64,000 bases of DNA from positions 1,379,375-1,443,374 of the forward strand of contig CANLQI010000001.1 of NCBI GenBank assembly GCA_947493325.1. The letters are read 5' to 3'. Position 1 is the stretch's first letter; every line of letters begins with the position of its first letter. The notes under the pieces are model-generated. The model did not search any database and was not told the origin of the DNA. It was given only the letters and a program-made list of their open reading frames with translations. This DNA comes from an uncultured Sphingomonadaceae bacterium (GTDB lineage: Bacteria; Pseudomonadota; Alphaproteobacteria; Sphingomonadales; Sphingomonadaceae). Of the stretch, positions 42,341 to 52,210 are shown piece by piece. The position numbers and the translations under genes were made by a program.

Positions 42341-42979
42341 TCAGCTGCTCAGCGCGGCGCCCATGACGAGCATTTCGTCATCGGCTATAACTTGAATCTG
42401 ACCATTTGCCTCAGCAGCAAGCGCGGCAATCATATGGGCTGCGGCTGTGCGCGAAGTCAGTTCGCCCTTCTGCAACTCACCCGTCAATGCGCGGCCAATG
42501 ATTTCATCCATCGCGATTTTCTCACCCGCGGCGCGCACAACGATTTCGCTATGTCCACCCAGCGTTTCTGCACCAATATCAAGCTGCCCGCCGCGCGAGA
42601 GCGAATCGACCGCGATCAACGCGAGATTGAGCAGGATTTTCACTGCCGGTTTCGGCAAAGTCTGCTCATCCAGCGTCCAGTTGAGATGGATGCGGGGCTT
42701 GTCTGCAAGCAAGCCTTCGATCAATTCTTTGGGTTCACGGTTGTCGACGCTTTCACCAAAACCGCCCGCCGCACCAAATGCGAGGCGGAAGAATTTGAGT
42801 TTTTGCGCCGAAGCAGAGGCGCTGTCGGTCAGCAATTCAAAACAGCGGGCCCGCATTTCCGGGTCGGTTTCATCCGCCAGCAATTCCAGACCATTGTTAA
42901 GCGCGCCCACCGGGCTAAGCAAATCATGGCAGAGACGTGAACACAGCAGGCTGGCAAGTTCGACTTGGGAAATGGTCAT
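42341..42979 (-). CDS. chpT: Histidine phosphotransferase ChpT
   Basis: 212 residues. A helical dimerisation part carries the phospho-accepting His18 in LCSRLCHDLLSPVGALNNGLELL, typical of ChpT, followed by a degenerate GHKL-like domain (LLNLALIAVDSLSRGGQLD). In alphaproteobacteria ChpT shuttles phosphate from the hybrid kinase CckA to CtrA and CpdR. cpdR is 2 kb away in this window. Cytoplasmic. Confidence 0.92.
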   Translation of the reverse strand: MTISQVELASLLCSRLCHDLLSPVGALNNGLELLADETDPEMRARCFELLTDSASASAQKLKFFRLAFGAAGGFGESVDNREPKELIEGLLADKPRIHLNWTLDEQTLPKPAVKILLNLALIAVDSLSRGGQLDIGAETLGGHSEIVVRAAGEKIAMDEIIGRALTGELQKGELTSRTAAAHMIAALAAEANGQIQVIADDEMLVMGAALSS

Positions 42980-43057
42980 AATATATCCGTTATTGTGGGC
43001 CCGCAGGCGCCTGTTGTCATGGGTGTGGATACGCTTTGGCGAAAGCCATGCGTATAT

Positions 43058-43507
43058 TCAAGACTTGCCACTACGATAGTGAATTTCGGTAAATCTATCA
43101 TGAACGTCGCCATCTTTTCCATTGCGCCATAGCCGCAGGTCGCGGCCCGCTATAATCGCCCATACTCGGCCATCGCCCGCCGAAAGCCGGGCATCGGTCG
43201 CAGAAGGAATCGCCTCGCCGGTCGGGTGCGAGTGATAATAGCCGATTATATACCGCCCGCCGCGCCGCATTTCCTTTTCCGCCGCGATCAGCAATTCGGG
43301 TGCTATCTCGAAACGCTGCGCAGGATTTGAAGCCATATTCGTGCTGGCAATAATTTCGTCGATTCGCCCGTTTGAGTGCCCCAAGAGCAGGCCGCAACAT
43401 TCTTCAGCGTCCGCTTTTTCTGCTTCTGCAAACAGCGTGTCACGAACGGTTTCCGGCAAAACTATCGGGGATGCAGGGCTGTCTGCTCTTGATACGGATG
43501 CGGCCAT
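43058..43507 (-). CDS. JAMM/MPN+ metallopeptidase family protein (M67)
   Basis: 149 residues. The JAMM zinc motif is complete: Glu in AEECCGLLLG, then HSHPTGEAIPSATD (HxH, conserved Ser and Asp). Bacterial stand-alone JAMM proteins of this size often cleave sulfur-carrier-protein or ubiquitin-like conjugates or free the carrier C-terminus; no ThiS/MoaD-like gene is adjacent, so the substrate is open. It diverges from rluD across 13 bases. Confidence 0.88.
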   Translation of the reverse strand: MAASVSRADSPASPIVLPETVRDTLFAEAEKADAEECCGLLLGHSNGRIDEIIASTNMASNPAQRFEIAPELLIAAEKEMRRGGRYIIGYYHSHPTGEAIPSATDARLSAGDGRVWAIIAGRDLRLWRNGKDGDVHDRFTEIHYRSGKS

Positions 43508-43520
43508 GGCCCAATATTAG

Positions 43521-44480
43521 ATGATGCATGCAGCGATTACAAAATATGAGGGGAAATTTGCGCCTGTCCATAATGGACGGCGGATGGACGCGGTGCTTGC
43601 CGAATTGATATCTGACCTGTCGCGTGAGAGAATCAAGGGACTTATCAAGGATAGCAGGCTGCGGATTGACGGCAAGGTTGCCACACAGACATCCGCGAAA
43701 GTTTGTGCGGGTGAAAGTTACCGCATCGACTTGCCCCCACCCCTGCCCAGTGAAGCCCAGCCGCAGGATATCCCGCTTGATGTCGTCTATGAGGATGATG
43801 CACTGCTGGTGCTCGACAAGCCTGCGGGCATGGTCGTGCATCCCGCCGCGGGCCATGCCGACGGCACTTTGGTCAACGCTCTGCTCCACCATTGCAAGGG
43901 ACAATTGTCGGGCATTGGCGGCGTGGCACGACCCGGTATTATACACCGGATCGATAAGGACACGTCCGGGCTGCTTGTCACCGCAAAAAGCGATGTGGCG
44001 CATGTTGGACTTGCGAAACAGTTTGCCGACCACAGCATCACGCGGCAATATTATGCTATTGTGCAAGGGCATCCCCGCCCCGCAAAAGGCACTGTCACCG
44101 GCAATATCGGCCGTTCACGCCAGAACCGCAAGAAAATGGCGATCGTGCCCAATGGTCAAGGCAAACATGCCGTGACCCATTATGAAACAGTCCAGAAATT
44201 ACATGAAGCGGCTCTGCTACGCTGCCAGCTTGAAACGGGACGCACACATCAGGTGCGCGTGCACATGGCTTCGCTCGGCCACAGCCTGCTTGGTGACCCC
44301 AATTATGCGCGGGTGCACAAGGCGCACCGTGCGCTGCTGAAAGACACCGGATTTGCCCGTCAGGCGTTGCATGCGACGACGCTGGGCTTTATACATCCCA
44401 CCTTGGGCGAAAAAATGTTTTTCGAGTCCAAAATTCCTGCTGATATGCGGGAACTTTTAGAACATTTGGGCGTTCAGTAA
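43521..44480 (+). CDS. rluD: RluA family 23S rRNA pseudouridine synthase (RluD-like)
   Basis: 319 residues. An S4 RNA-binding domain at the N-terminus (RMDAVLAELISDLSRERIKGLIKDSRLRIDG in parts) is followed by the catalytic domain with HRIDKDTSGLLV holding the active-site Asp, and ETGRTHQVRVHMASLGHSLLGD. It makes pseudouridines in the helix 69 region of 23S rRNA if truly RluD; RluC-type specificity cannot be excluded. Upstream of rpoH, a common alphaproteobacterial pairing. Confidence 0.9.
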   Translation: MMHAAITKYEGKFAPVHNGRRMDAVLAELISDLSRERIKGLIKDSRLRIDGKVATQTSAKVCAGESYRIDLPPPLPSEAQPQDIPLDVVYEDDALLVLDKPAGMVVHPAAGHADGTLVNALLHHCKGQLSGIGGVARPGIIHRIDKDTSGLLVTAKSDVAHVGLAKQFADHSITRQYYAIVQGHPRPAKGTVTGNIGRSRQNRKKMAIVPNGQGKHAVTHYETVQKLHEAALLRCQLETGRTHQVRVHMASLGHSLLGDPNYARVHKAHRALLKDTGFARQALHATTLGFIHPTLGEKMFFESKIPADMRELLEHLGVQ

Positions 44481-44578
44481 TTGAGTACCCAGAAATGGTC
44501 TGAAATCGATCATGTGACCCGGCCTGCGAATGCTTGATGAGGTTCGCGTAAAGGGTTGACAAGTAGAGGAAATACATA

Positions 44579-45481
44579 ATGGCAAAAACTAATAAAGTGC
44601 CTGCAACCATCCCTGCCCTTGGCGGAGATGCGAGCCTTAATCGCTATCTCAGTGAAATTCGCAAATATCCGATTCTTAAGCCCGAGCAGGAATATATGCT
44701 CGCCAAGCGCTATGAGGAACATGAAGATCCCGAAGCGGCTGCGCAGCTTGTGACGTCGCATTTGCGCTTGGTGGCAAAGATCGCCATGGGCTATCGCGGC
44801 TACGGCCTGCCTGTTTCGGATCTTATTTCAGAAGGCAATGTTGGGTTGATGCAGGGCGTCAAGAAATTTGAACCCGATCGCGGTTTCCGTCTCGCAACCT
44901 ATGCGATGTGGTGGATCAAAGCATCGATTCAGGAATATATCCTGCGCAGCTGGTCACTCGTGAAAATGGGCACGACCGCCGCACAGAAAAAGCTTTTCTT
45001 TAACCTGCGCCGGATGAAAAATAATCTGGAAGCATTTGAAGAAGGCGATCTGCACCCCGATGATGTCGACTCCATCGCCACCAAATTGGGTGTGGCGGAG
45101 CATGAGGTGGTCAATATGAACCGCCGCATGTCCATGGGCGGCGACGCGTCGCTGAACGTGCCGATGCGCGAAGATGGCGAAGGCCAGTGGCTGGATTGGC
45201 TGACCGACAGCGAACCATTGCAGGACAAGGCGGTTGCCGATGCGCAGGAAGCCGATGTCCGGCACAAGATGCTGACCGAAGCGATGAACGCGCTCAATGA
45301 ACGTGAACAGCACATTCTGACCGAGCGCCGACTGACTGACGATCCGCAGACTTTGGAACAACTGAGCCAGGTCTATAATGTCAGCCGCGAACGTATCCGC
45401 CAGATCGAAGTGCGTGCGTTTGAAAAGCTGCAAAAAGCCATGCACCGGCTTGCCGGCGAGAAAAATATGCTGCCTGCCTGA
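44579..45481 (+). CDS. rpoH: Heat-shock sigma factor RpoH
   Basis: 300 residues, sigma-70 group with region 2 (DLISEGNVGLMQGVKKFEPDRGFRLATYAMWWIKASIQEYI in parts) and region 4 (RERIRQIEVRAFEKL). The RpoH box QKKLFFNLRRMKNNL confirms identity. It directs RNA polymerase to heat-shock promoters, including those of chaperones and Clp proteases. A GAGGAAATA ribosome-binding site precedes the ATG. The 98-base gap after rluD should contain its promoter. Confidence 0.97.
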   Translation: MAKTNKVPATIPALGGDASLNRYLSEIRKYPILKPEQEYMLAKRYEEHEDPEAAAQLVTSHLRLVAKIAMGYRGYGLPVSDLISEGNVGLMQGVKKFEPDRGFRLATYAMWWIKASIQEYILRSWSLVKMGTTAAQKKLFFNLRRMKNNLEAFEEGDLHPDDVDSIATKLGVAEHEVVNMNRRMSMGGDASLNVPMREDGEGQWLDWLTDSEPLQDKAVADAQEADVRHKMLTEAMNALNEREQHILTERRLTDDPQTLEQLSQVYNVSRERIRQIEVRAFEKLQKAMHRLAGEKNMLPA

Positions 45482-45547
45482 ACGGCGCGCATACGTTAGA
45501 CGCATTTTATAAATGACAACGGTTTGGCCATGCCTTAGCTTTAGGGC

Positions 45548-46264
45548 ATGGCCAAATCTTTATCCAAAACCCGCAAACATAAACGCGGGCTTTTTACCCG
45601 CCTCATATTGTTCCTGTTAAAATTGATATTCTGGTTCGTCATTCTGTCATTGGCGATCGTGACAATCTATAAATTTATCAATCCACCCATCACCGCCACA
45701 ATGGTCATGGATGAACGCGGTGCAACGCGCGAATGGCTATCTATCGAAGAAATTGACCGCGATATGGTCGCAGCGGCCATTGGCGGCGAAGACAGCAAGT
45801 TCTGCACCCATGACGGTTTTGACAGACAGGCGATTGAAGCCGCGCTCAAGCGCAATGCACAGGGTAATGCACCGCTGCGCGGAGGCTCAACCATAAGCCA
45901 GCAGACCGCCAAGAACGTCTTCCTGTGGCAGGGCGGCGGCTATGCCCGCAAAGGTTTTGAAGCCTGGTTCACTTTCCTGATCGAGAAAATCTGGGGCAAA
46001 CAGAGGATCATGGAAGTCTATCTGAACGTCGCAGAAACCGGGATTGGAACCTATGGCGTCGAGGCCGGTGCGCAGCGCTATTACGGCAAGAGTGCACGTT
46101 CGCTCACCCGCACCGAGGCAGGCCGTATCGTAGCCGCCCTCCCACTCCCCAAAAAACGCGCGGTCAAAGCCCCGACAGGCTTTGTGCGCCGCTATGGCAA
46201 TTCCATCGCCGCACGCATTCGTGTTGTCCAAAACGAAGGGCTGGACAGCTGCGTGATTGAATAA
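45548..46264 (+). CDS. mtgA: Monofunctional peptidoglycan glycosyltransferase
   Basis: 238 residues. One N-terminal membrane helix (LILFLLKLIFWFVILSLAIV) and a GT51 domain: catalytic Glu in IGGEDSKFCTHDGFD, the GGSTISQQTAKNVFLW motif and KQRIMEVYLNVAETG. It polymerises lipid II into glycan strands on the outer face of the inner membrane. Follows rpoH by 66 bases and ends at a terminator. Confidence 0.96.
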   Translation: MAKSLSKTRKHKRGLFTRLILFLLKLIFWFVILSLAIVTIYKFINPPITATMVMDERGATREWLSIEEIDRDMVAAAIGGEDSKFCTHDGFDRQAIEAALKRNAQGNAPLRGGSTISQQTAKNVFLWQGGGYARKGFEAWFTFLIEKIWGKQRIMEVYLNVAETGIGTYGVEAGAQRYYGKSARSLTRTEAGRIVAALPLPKKRAVKAPTGFVRRYGNSIAARIRVVQNEGLDSCVIE

Positions 46265-46265
46265 G

Positions 46266-46302
46266 AAAAAAGAAAGGCGCGGAAGTTACCCTCCGCGCCT
46301 TT
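46266..46302. terminator. Bidirectional intrinsic terminator between mtgA and the Oar-like receptor
   Basis: AAAGGCGCGGA, eight-base loop, TCCGCGCCTTT: 11-bp perfect stem. The minus-strand exit has a run of U (TTTCTTTTTT), so it is best for the receptor gene; it also closes mtgA. Confidence 0.92.
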
Positions 46303-46325
46303 GTAATATTTCTCTAAGCACAAAC

Positions 46326-49300
46326 TTAAAATTCGTAGCTCAGTCCAAACTGAATCTGCCATATCGAGGCTGAAGAAGAAATCCTCGGCATCGCTGGAGT
46401 CCGGAAGTTTGTAAATACATACTGCCCCTGGTCGTTGATCGTGGTCTGTACGACTGGATTGTTATACTCAAACCCCTGCTGCTGCAGTGTATTCCAGCTG
46501 CTGTCGATCAGGTTCAACACGTTTTCGAGGTCAAATGTAAATTTGAAACCATCGTTTTCAAAGAATCCTGGCAGCTCCTGTGTAAAGCGGAAATCCAGAT
46601 CCCAGTAATCGTCACTCTCAAACGTGTTACGACGCAATATCTGGCCGCGATATTTTTCCAGGCCATTATCCGCAATGAACGAGTTGAAAGCATTCAGGTC
46701 AAAACCTGGATCATATACAACTGTCGGATCATTGGTCGTCGGAACATAGAGCAGCACACGATCTTCACCGTCACGCGAATCGCCAAACGGGTTGAAACCA
46801 CTACGATCATCCGTTTCGAAGTTATAACTAAATGGCTGACCTGTGCGATACTTCAGGAAGAATGTGAAATCAGACGTATTGTCGCCGAACAGGTCTTTTT
46901 CCAGATTCAAGCGGAAGATCGCATTATGGCTACGTGAAGCGTTTCCACGGCTTGCCAATGGGTTATTTACGTCAATTTTCGAAAAGTTACCAAAGTTGGA
47001 AACTGCACGTGAAGATGTAAGTGGTTGAATAGAAGTGACGTCTTGGTAAGAATAACCAAGAACAATATTACCACCAATTCCCAGCGGTCCTTCGTCCTGA
47101 TGCCAGCGCTTACGCAGCGCAGCACTGAAGACATGGCTGCGACCACCGCTGCCGTTTGTCAGCAGATAATCGCTGGTAAACCGGCTGTCGCATGCATTGG
47201 TATCACCAGGGTTTGTACGGCAATCTGGATCCAGAAAATCAACCTGGCGATAAAGTGGACGGCCATCAGGGGCTGTACCAACATTGGCCAGGGTCAGATC
47301 CTGAATAAAGAGCGGATCATATGCCTTGGAGTAAATATAGTCCAACAGCACATTCCAACCGCCAGCAAATTCATGCTCGATGCCGAAATTCGCACGCAGG
47401 AAGGTCGGGATTTTGAAGTTTGGATCCACGGCATTAACTTCACCGTCACCTGCCAAAAGCTGGCTTTGAAAATCGGCTGGCGGGTTAAAACCATCGATTG
47501 AGCCTGCCGGTAAATCCAAGGCATTGCGATAATCAACACTATCCAGCGTAATACCGTTGTTAGTATAGCTATTCGCGAAAATAACCGTCGGGTCACCACC
47601 AGAGAAGATGCCTACACCACCGCGCAGTACCGTATAACCTAGGCCATTGTCACCAAGGTCATATTTGAAACCAAAACGCGGCTGGAATGCGTCCAGTTTG
47701 TCAAAAGTATTGCGGTTATTGAAACCGTAGCGCTGTAGGAATGTCGGGTTCGCAACCGGGTTCACATTGCTGTTGTACATGTCGTAGCGGATACCGAACT
47801 GCAAAGTCAGGTCTGGATTAACCAGCCATTCGTCCTGCGCATAAAAACTGAACACTTCGCGCTTGAATATCGCCGCGGCGTCATCAAGATTGCCTGATAC
47901 AGGGCCTGTGATACGGACACGCGATGGGTCCTGTGCCGCCAGATCAGCAATAGAGTCAAAAATCGCAACGCCATTGCCACGCTGGACGAACAGGTTGAAT
48001 ACATCAAACTGATCATACTCGGCGCCAAATGTGAACTGGTGGTTGCCAGCTGTCAGATATGCAGCGACTTTTGCTTGGTTGGTCTGGTTTTCCAGTTCGT
48101 TAACCTGACGGAATTCATCTGGACCAAGGAAGACGGTACCGCCGCCAGCTGTTCCAATTTCAAATTCCATGAAGTCGACGCCGCCCAGACTGTCCTGTTT
48201 ATCCTGGTTTTCAATACGGGACAGCCGCACTTCCGTAGAAAAGTTATCTGACCAGTTAGAGAAGAGACGCAGTGAGTAACTGTCAATCTTGTTACCAGAC
48301 TGATAGAAGTTTGAACTCAGGCCGAGATCGTTGAAACGTGCGCCTTGGTTTTGCGGCGTGACGAAATTTTCACGAGTGCGCTGATAGTTGAATGCCACAC
48401 GATGGTCATCAGTGATGTTCGCATCAAGACGAAGCAGGAACCGTTCGGTTTCACGCGGAATCGAATTAAGTACACCGCCAGCATCAAAACCATAGACAGT
48501 GTTCAAAATATTCTGAATTTCGGTAATATCCTGCTGTGTAATTCCGGCTGCCTCATTGACCGCACCTGAACCAACTGGGCCGTCTGTCAAACCGCTTGAA
48601 CCTTCTTCCTTATCATATGTTACGTGAAAGAAGAGTCGATCCTTGACAATTGGTCCGCCAACATAGGCGCCATATTTCAGGTTATCGAAAACGCCCAGAT
48701 TGCGCTCCTGACCATTAACTGTGTTACCTGTAAGGCTGTCATCGTTATAATAAATGAAAGCGCCGCCGTGGAATTCATTCGTGCCGGATTTTGTCGTTGC
48801 ATTGATATTACAGCCGCTAAAAAGACCATATTGAACATCAAATGGCGCAAACTCGACCGATACAGAAGACAATGCCTCAAACGGGAATGGCTGCGATTCA
48901 CTCGGGAAACCACTATCGTTCAAGCCAAAGCCATCATCCTGGCGAACACCATCAACTGTCAGTGAGTTTGTACGCGTACTTGCGCCAAGACAGGAGACAG
49001 TACCGCGATTGGTTGGTGTGTCAGGGAAAGTTGAGTCAAGCAAAACACGCGGGTCAGCCTGAATTACATCGCGAATGTCGCGCGTGATTGAAGGAAGTTC
49101 TTCCAGCGTTTCAAGACCGAAACTGCTGCCTGGACCAAGCGCAAGTGGTGCCTGTGAAACAGAAGAAGCTGTAACTACAATCACGTCTTCAGAATCGCCC
49201 GAAGCAAGTGCAAAGCGAAGTGCTGTTGTATCAGAGAGATTTACGACAATACCTTCTGCGCTTTCTCCCTGATATCCATCCGCATCAACGGTAACTGTGA

Positions 49301-49550
49301 ATGGGCCGCCGACTTCAAGACCACGAAAGTTAAAGCCGCCCTGGCTACTGGTCGAAGATGTATTCGTCCGACCATTCCGTGTATCGGTTAGTGTAACCTG
49401 AGCACCCTGAATTGGATTACCGTTGTCATCAACAACCACACCCTGAATACCGGAGGTGACTTCCTGTGCATGCGCAGGAGCGGCAAGGCCCACCGCCATG
49501 GAAAGTGAGGCGGCGCTGGCCGCGAGAAAATATTTGAGCTGCATGTGCAT
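46326..49550 (-). CDS. Oar-like TonB-dependent receptor with carboxypeptidase-regulatory-like domain
   Basis: 1074 residues (1072 if the second ATG is used). Signal peptide MQLKYFLAASAASLSMAVGLAAPAHA; then a CarboxypepD_reg-like beta domain (about 30-115: GVVVDDNGNPIQGAQVTLTD); plug (LPSITRDIRDVIQADPRVLLD, SLTVDGVRQDDGFGLND); and a long beta-barrel ending IQFGLSYEF with terminal Phe. A cysteine pair in the plug (SCLGAS, SGCNINA) and one in a loop (DPDCRTNPGDTNACDS) are likely disulfides. Oar-type receptors of sphingomonads import peptides or glycans or export proteins; the ligand is unknown. A terminator lies just downstream. Confidence 0.9.
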   Translation of the reverse strand: MHMQLKYFLAASAASLSMAVGLAAPAHAQEVTSGIQGVVVDDNGNPIQGAQVTLTDTRNGRTNTSSTSSQGGFNFRGLEVGGPFTVTVDADGYQGESAEGIVVNLSDTTALRFALASGDSEDVIVVTASSVSQAPLALGPGSSFGLETLEELPSITRDIRDVIQADPRVLLDSTFPDTPTNRGTVSCLGASTRTNSLTVDGVRQDDGFGLNDSGFPSESQPFPFEALSSVSVEFAPFDVQYGLFSGCNINATTKSGTNEFHGGAFIYYNDDSLTGNTVNGQERNLGVFDNLKYGAYVGGPIVKDRLFFHVTYDKEEGSSGLTDGPVGSGAVNEAAGITQQDITEIQNILNTVYGFDAGGVLNSIPRETERFLLRLDANITDDHRVAFNYQRTRENFVTPQNQGARFNDLGLSSNFYQSGNKIDSYSLRLFSNWSDNFSTEVRLSRIENQDKQDSLGGVDFMEFEIGTAGGGTVFLGPDEFRQVNELENQTNQAKVAAYLTAGNHQFTFGAEYDQFDVFNLFVQRGNGVAIFDSIADLAAQDPSRVRITGPVSGNLDDAAAIFKREVFSFYAQDEWLVNPDLTLQFGIRYDMYNSNVNPVANPTFLQRYGFNNRNTFDKLDAFQPRFGFKYDLGDNGLGYTVLRGGVGIFSGGDPTVIFANSYTNNGITLDSVDYRNALDLPAGSIDGFNPPADFQSQLLAGDGEVNAVDPNFKIPTFLRANFGIEHEFAGGWNVLLDYIYSKAYDPLFIQDLTLANVGTAPDGRPLYRQVDFLDPDCRTNPGDTNACDSRFTSDYLLTNGSGGRSHVFSAALRKRWHQDEGPLGIGGNIVLGYSYQDVTSIQPLTSSRAVSNFGNFSKIDVNNPLASRGNASRSHNAIFRLNLEKDLFGDNTSDFTFFLKYRTGQPFSYNFETDDRSGFNPFGDSRDGEDRVLLYVPTTNDPTVVYDPGFDLNAFNSFIADNGLEKYRGQILRRNTFESDDYWDLDFRFTQELPGFFENDGFKFTFDLENVLNLIDSSWNTLQQQGFEYNNPVVQTTINDQGQYVFTNFRTPAMPRISSSASIWQIQFGLSYEF

Positions 49551-49948
49551 AATCCCTCAATTTGGTCCGCGTGCCCCCATAGGCTCTTGCGGTCTTGAAA
49601 TGCTAAAACTCCCCTAAGAGTTGTGGAGGCCTCTAATGGTCTGACGCGACAGGGCAACTGCAATTTTATTGCACTTTTGTTACGAAGTGGCTTCCGCGTG
49701 TAATGAAATTGCGCGTACGCAAAAAAATTAATTTAAGTAGCTGTTTTGCAATGTATTTACGCAAATGCAGGAGAAGCGGGTTATCCACAGGCGAAAGATT
49801 GTTTCACAAGCTCGCGTAATTTTTTGTAGAGACTGTGCCAAAAAAGCGACACTGAAAACAGCACTATGGGTGCAGCCCGATTATATCAGACTGCGACTCG
49901 TGAAACTGACTGGACTTCATGGTATTTGCAAGAAAATGTGGCGCAGTA
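49551..49948. other. 398-base gap between clpX and the Oar-like receptor
   Basis: No credible coding sequence. It should carry the receptor's promoter and a leader (minus strand); GAGGGATT precedes the receptor start. The segment 49781-49789 is TTATCCACA, a perfect 9-mer DnaA box, isolated as far as I can see. Short inverted repeats such as AACTCCCCTAAGAGTT (49607-49622) and TGCAATTTTATTGCA (49659-49673) are also present. No terminator with a clear T run follows clpX. Confidence 0.5.
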
Positions 49949-51220
<1,272 letters not shown>

Positions 51221-51361
51221 ACTATTCCTTACACCAGCTACCGCACACAGAGCGCGGGAATCATCTCTGGTTATGCTGTCTCACAATCGTAAAGCGATAC
51301 AGACATTTTTCAATAACTGTTAATTTTTTCCGTAAAATCACGTATCTTGCGGGTTTCAAGG

Positions 51362-51407
51362 CGGGTTCAGCCAGCATGAGGGGGTATATTCATGCTGGCT
51401 GAACCCG
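51362..51407. repeat. 18-bp perfect inverted repeat between clpP and clpX
   Basis: CGGGTTCAGCCAGCATGA at 51362-51379 and its exact complement TCATGCTGGCTGAACCCG at 51390-51407 around a ten-base loop. It lies 22 bases beyond the clpP stop (minus strand). Neither side has a clear T run, so it is not a typical intrinsic terminator, although it could stabilise the clpP 3' end. Confidence 0.9.
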
Positions 51408-51428
51408 TTGCATACCGGCAAATGGTTT

Positions 51429-52070
51429 CTATTTGCTTTCATCATCCTCGGCGGGTTTCGGACGCTTATCGAAAACCTCATCGATCAAGCCGAAAGCCTT
51501 TGCTTCGTCCGCTTCGAGGAAAGTATCGCGGTCCATTGCCTTTTCAATGTCTTTCAAAGGCTTGCCCGTATATTTGGCATATAGCTCATTCATACGCGTG
51601 CGGATGCGCAGGATTTCCTTCGCCTGAATCTCGATATCGGATGCCATACCGCGTGCGCCGCCCGATGGCTGGTGGATCATGACGCGCGCATTTGTGGTCG
51701 CCATACGCATGCCCGGTTCACCCGCTGCGAGCAGGAAACTGCCCATGGATGCCGCCTGCCCTACACACACTGTGCCCACGCGGGGGCGAATATATTGCAT
51801 GGTGTCATGAATCGCCATGCCCGCCGTCACCACACCGCCGGGTGAATTGATGTACATATAGATATCTTTTTTCGGGTTATCTGCTTCAAGGAACAGGAGC
51901 TGCGCCGTGATCAGCGCCGCCATATTGTCTTCCACCTGGCCCGTCACAAAGATGATCCGCTCACGCAGCAACCGTGAGAAGATGTCGAAACTGCGCTCGC
52001 CGCGATTGGATTGTTCAATAACAATGGGAACGAGAGCGTCGTGGATCGGATCGTGTGTAGGGTCAAACAT
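51429..52070 (-). CDS. clpP: ATP-dependent Clp protease proteolytic subunit
   Basis: 213 residues from [20 protein letters not shown]; eight further in-frame codons upstream are not conserved. Catalytic triad Ser108 (GQAASMGS), His133 (MIHQPSGG) and Asp182 (AMDRDTF), spaced exactly as in E. coli ClpP. Forms the tetradecameric peptidase used by ClpX. Gene order tig-clpP-clpX as in many proteobacteria. Confidence 0.98.
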   Translation of the reverse strand: MFDPTHDPIHDALVPIVIEQSNRGERSFDIFSRLLRERIIFVTGQVEDNMAALITAQLLFLEADNPKKDIYMYINSPGGVVTAGMAIHDTMQYIRPRVGTVCVGQAASMGSFLLAAGEPGMRMATTNARVMIHQPSGGARGMASDIEIQAKEILRIRTRMNELYAKYTGKPLKDIEKAMDRDTFLEADEAKAFGLIDEVFDKRPKPAEDDESK

Positions 52071-52147
52071 GCGGTGATTTCTTTCCTGTTTCAAATGTCG
52101 TCACCCCTAAATCGGGGCAATGCACAAAATGTTCAAGGGTATTCAGC

Positions 52148-52182
52148 AAAAAGGCACCGGAGAGAGTATCCCCAGTGCCTTT
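52148..52182 (-). terminator. Intrinsic terminator after tig
   Basis: On the minus strand AAAGGCACTGGG...CCGGTGCCTTTTT, about 28 bases after the trigger factor stop, ending in five T. It separates tig from clpP. Confidence 0.9.
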
Positions 52183-52210
52183 AATATTCTGCCCTATCCG
52201 GGGAGAACTC

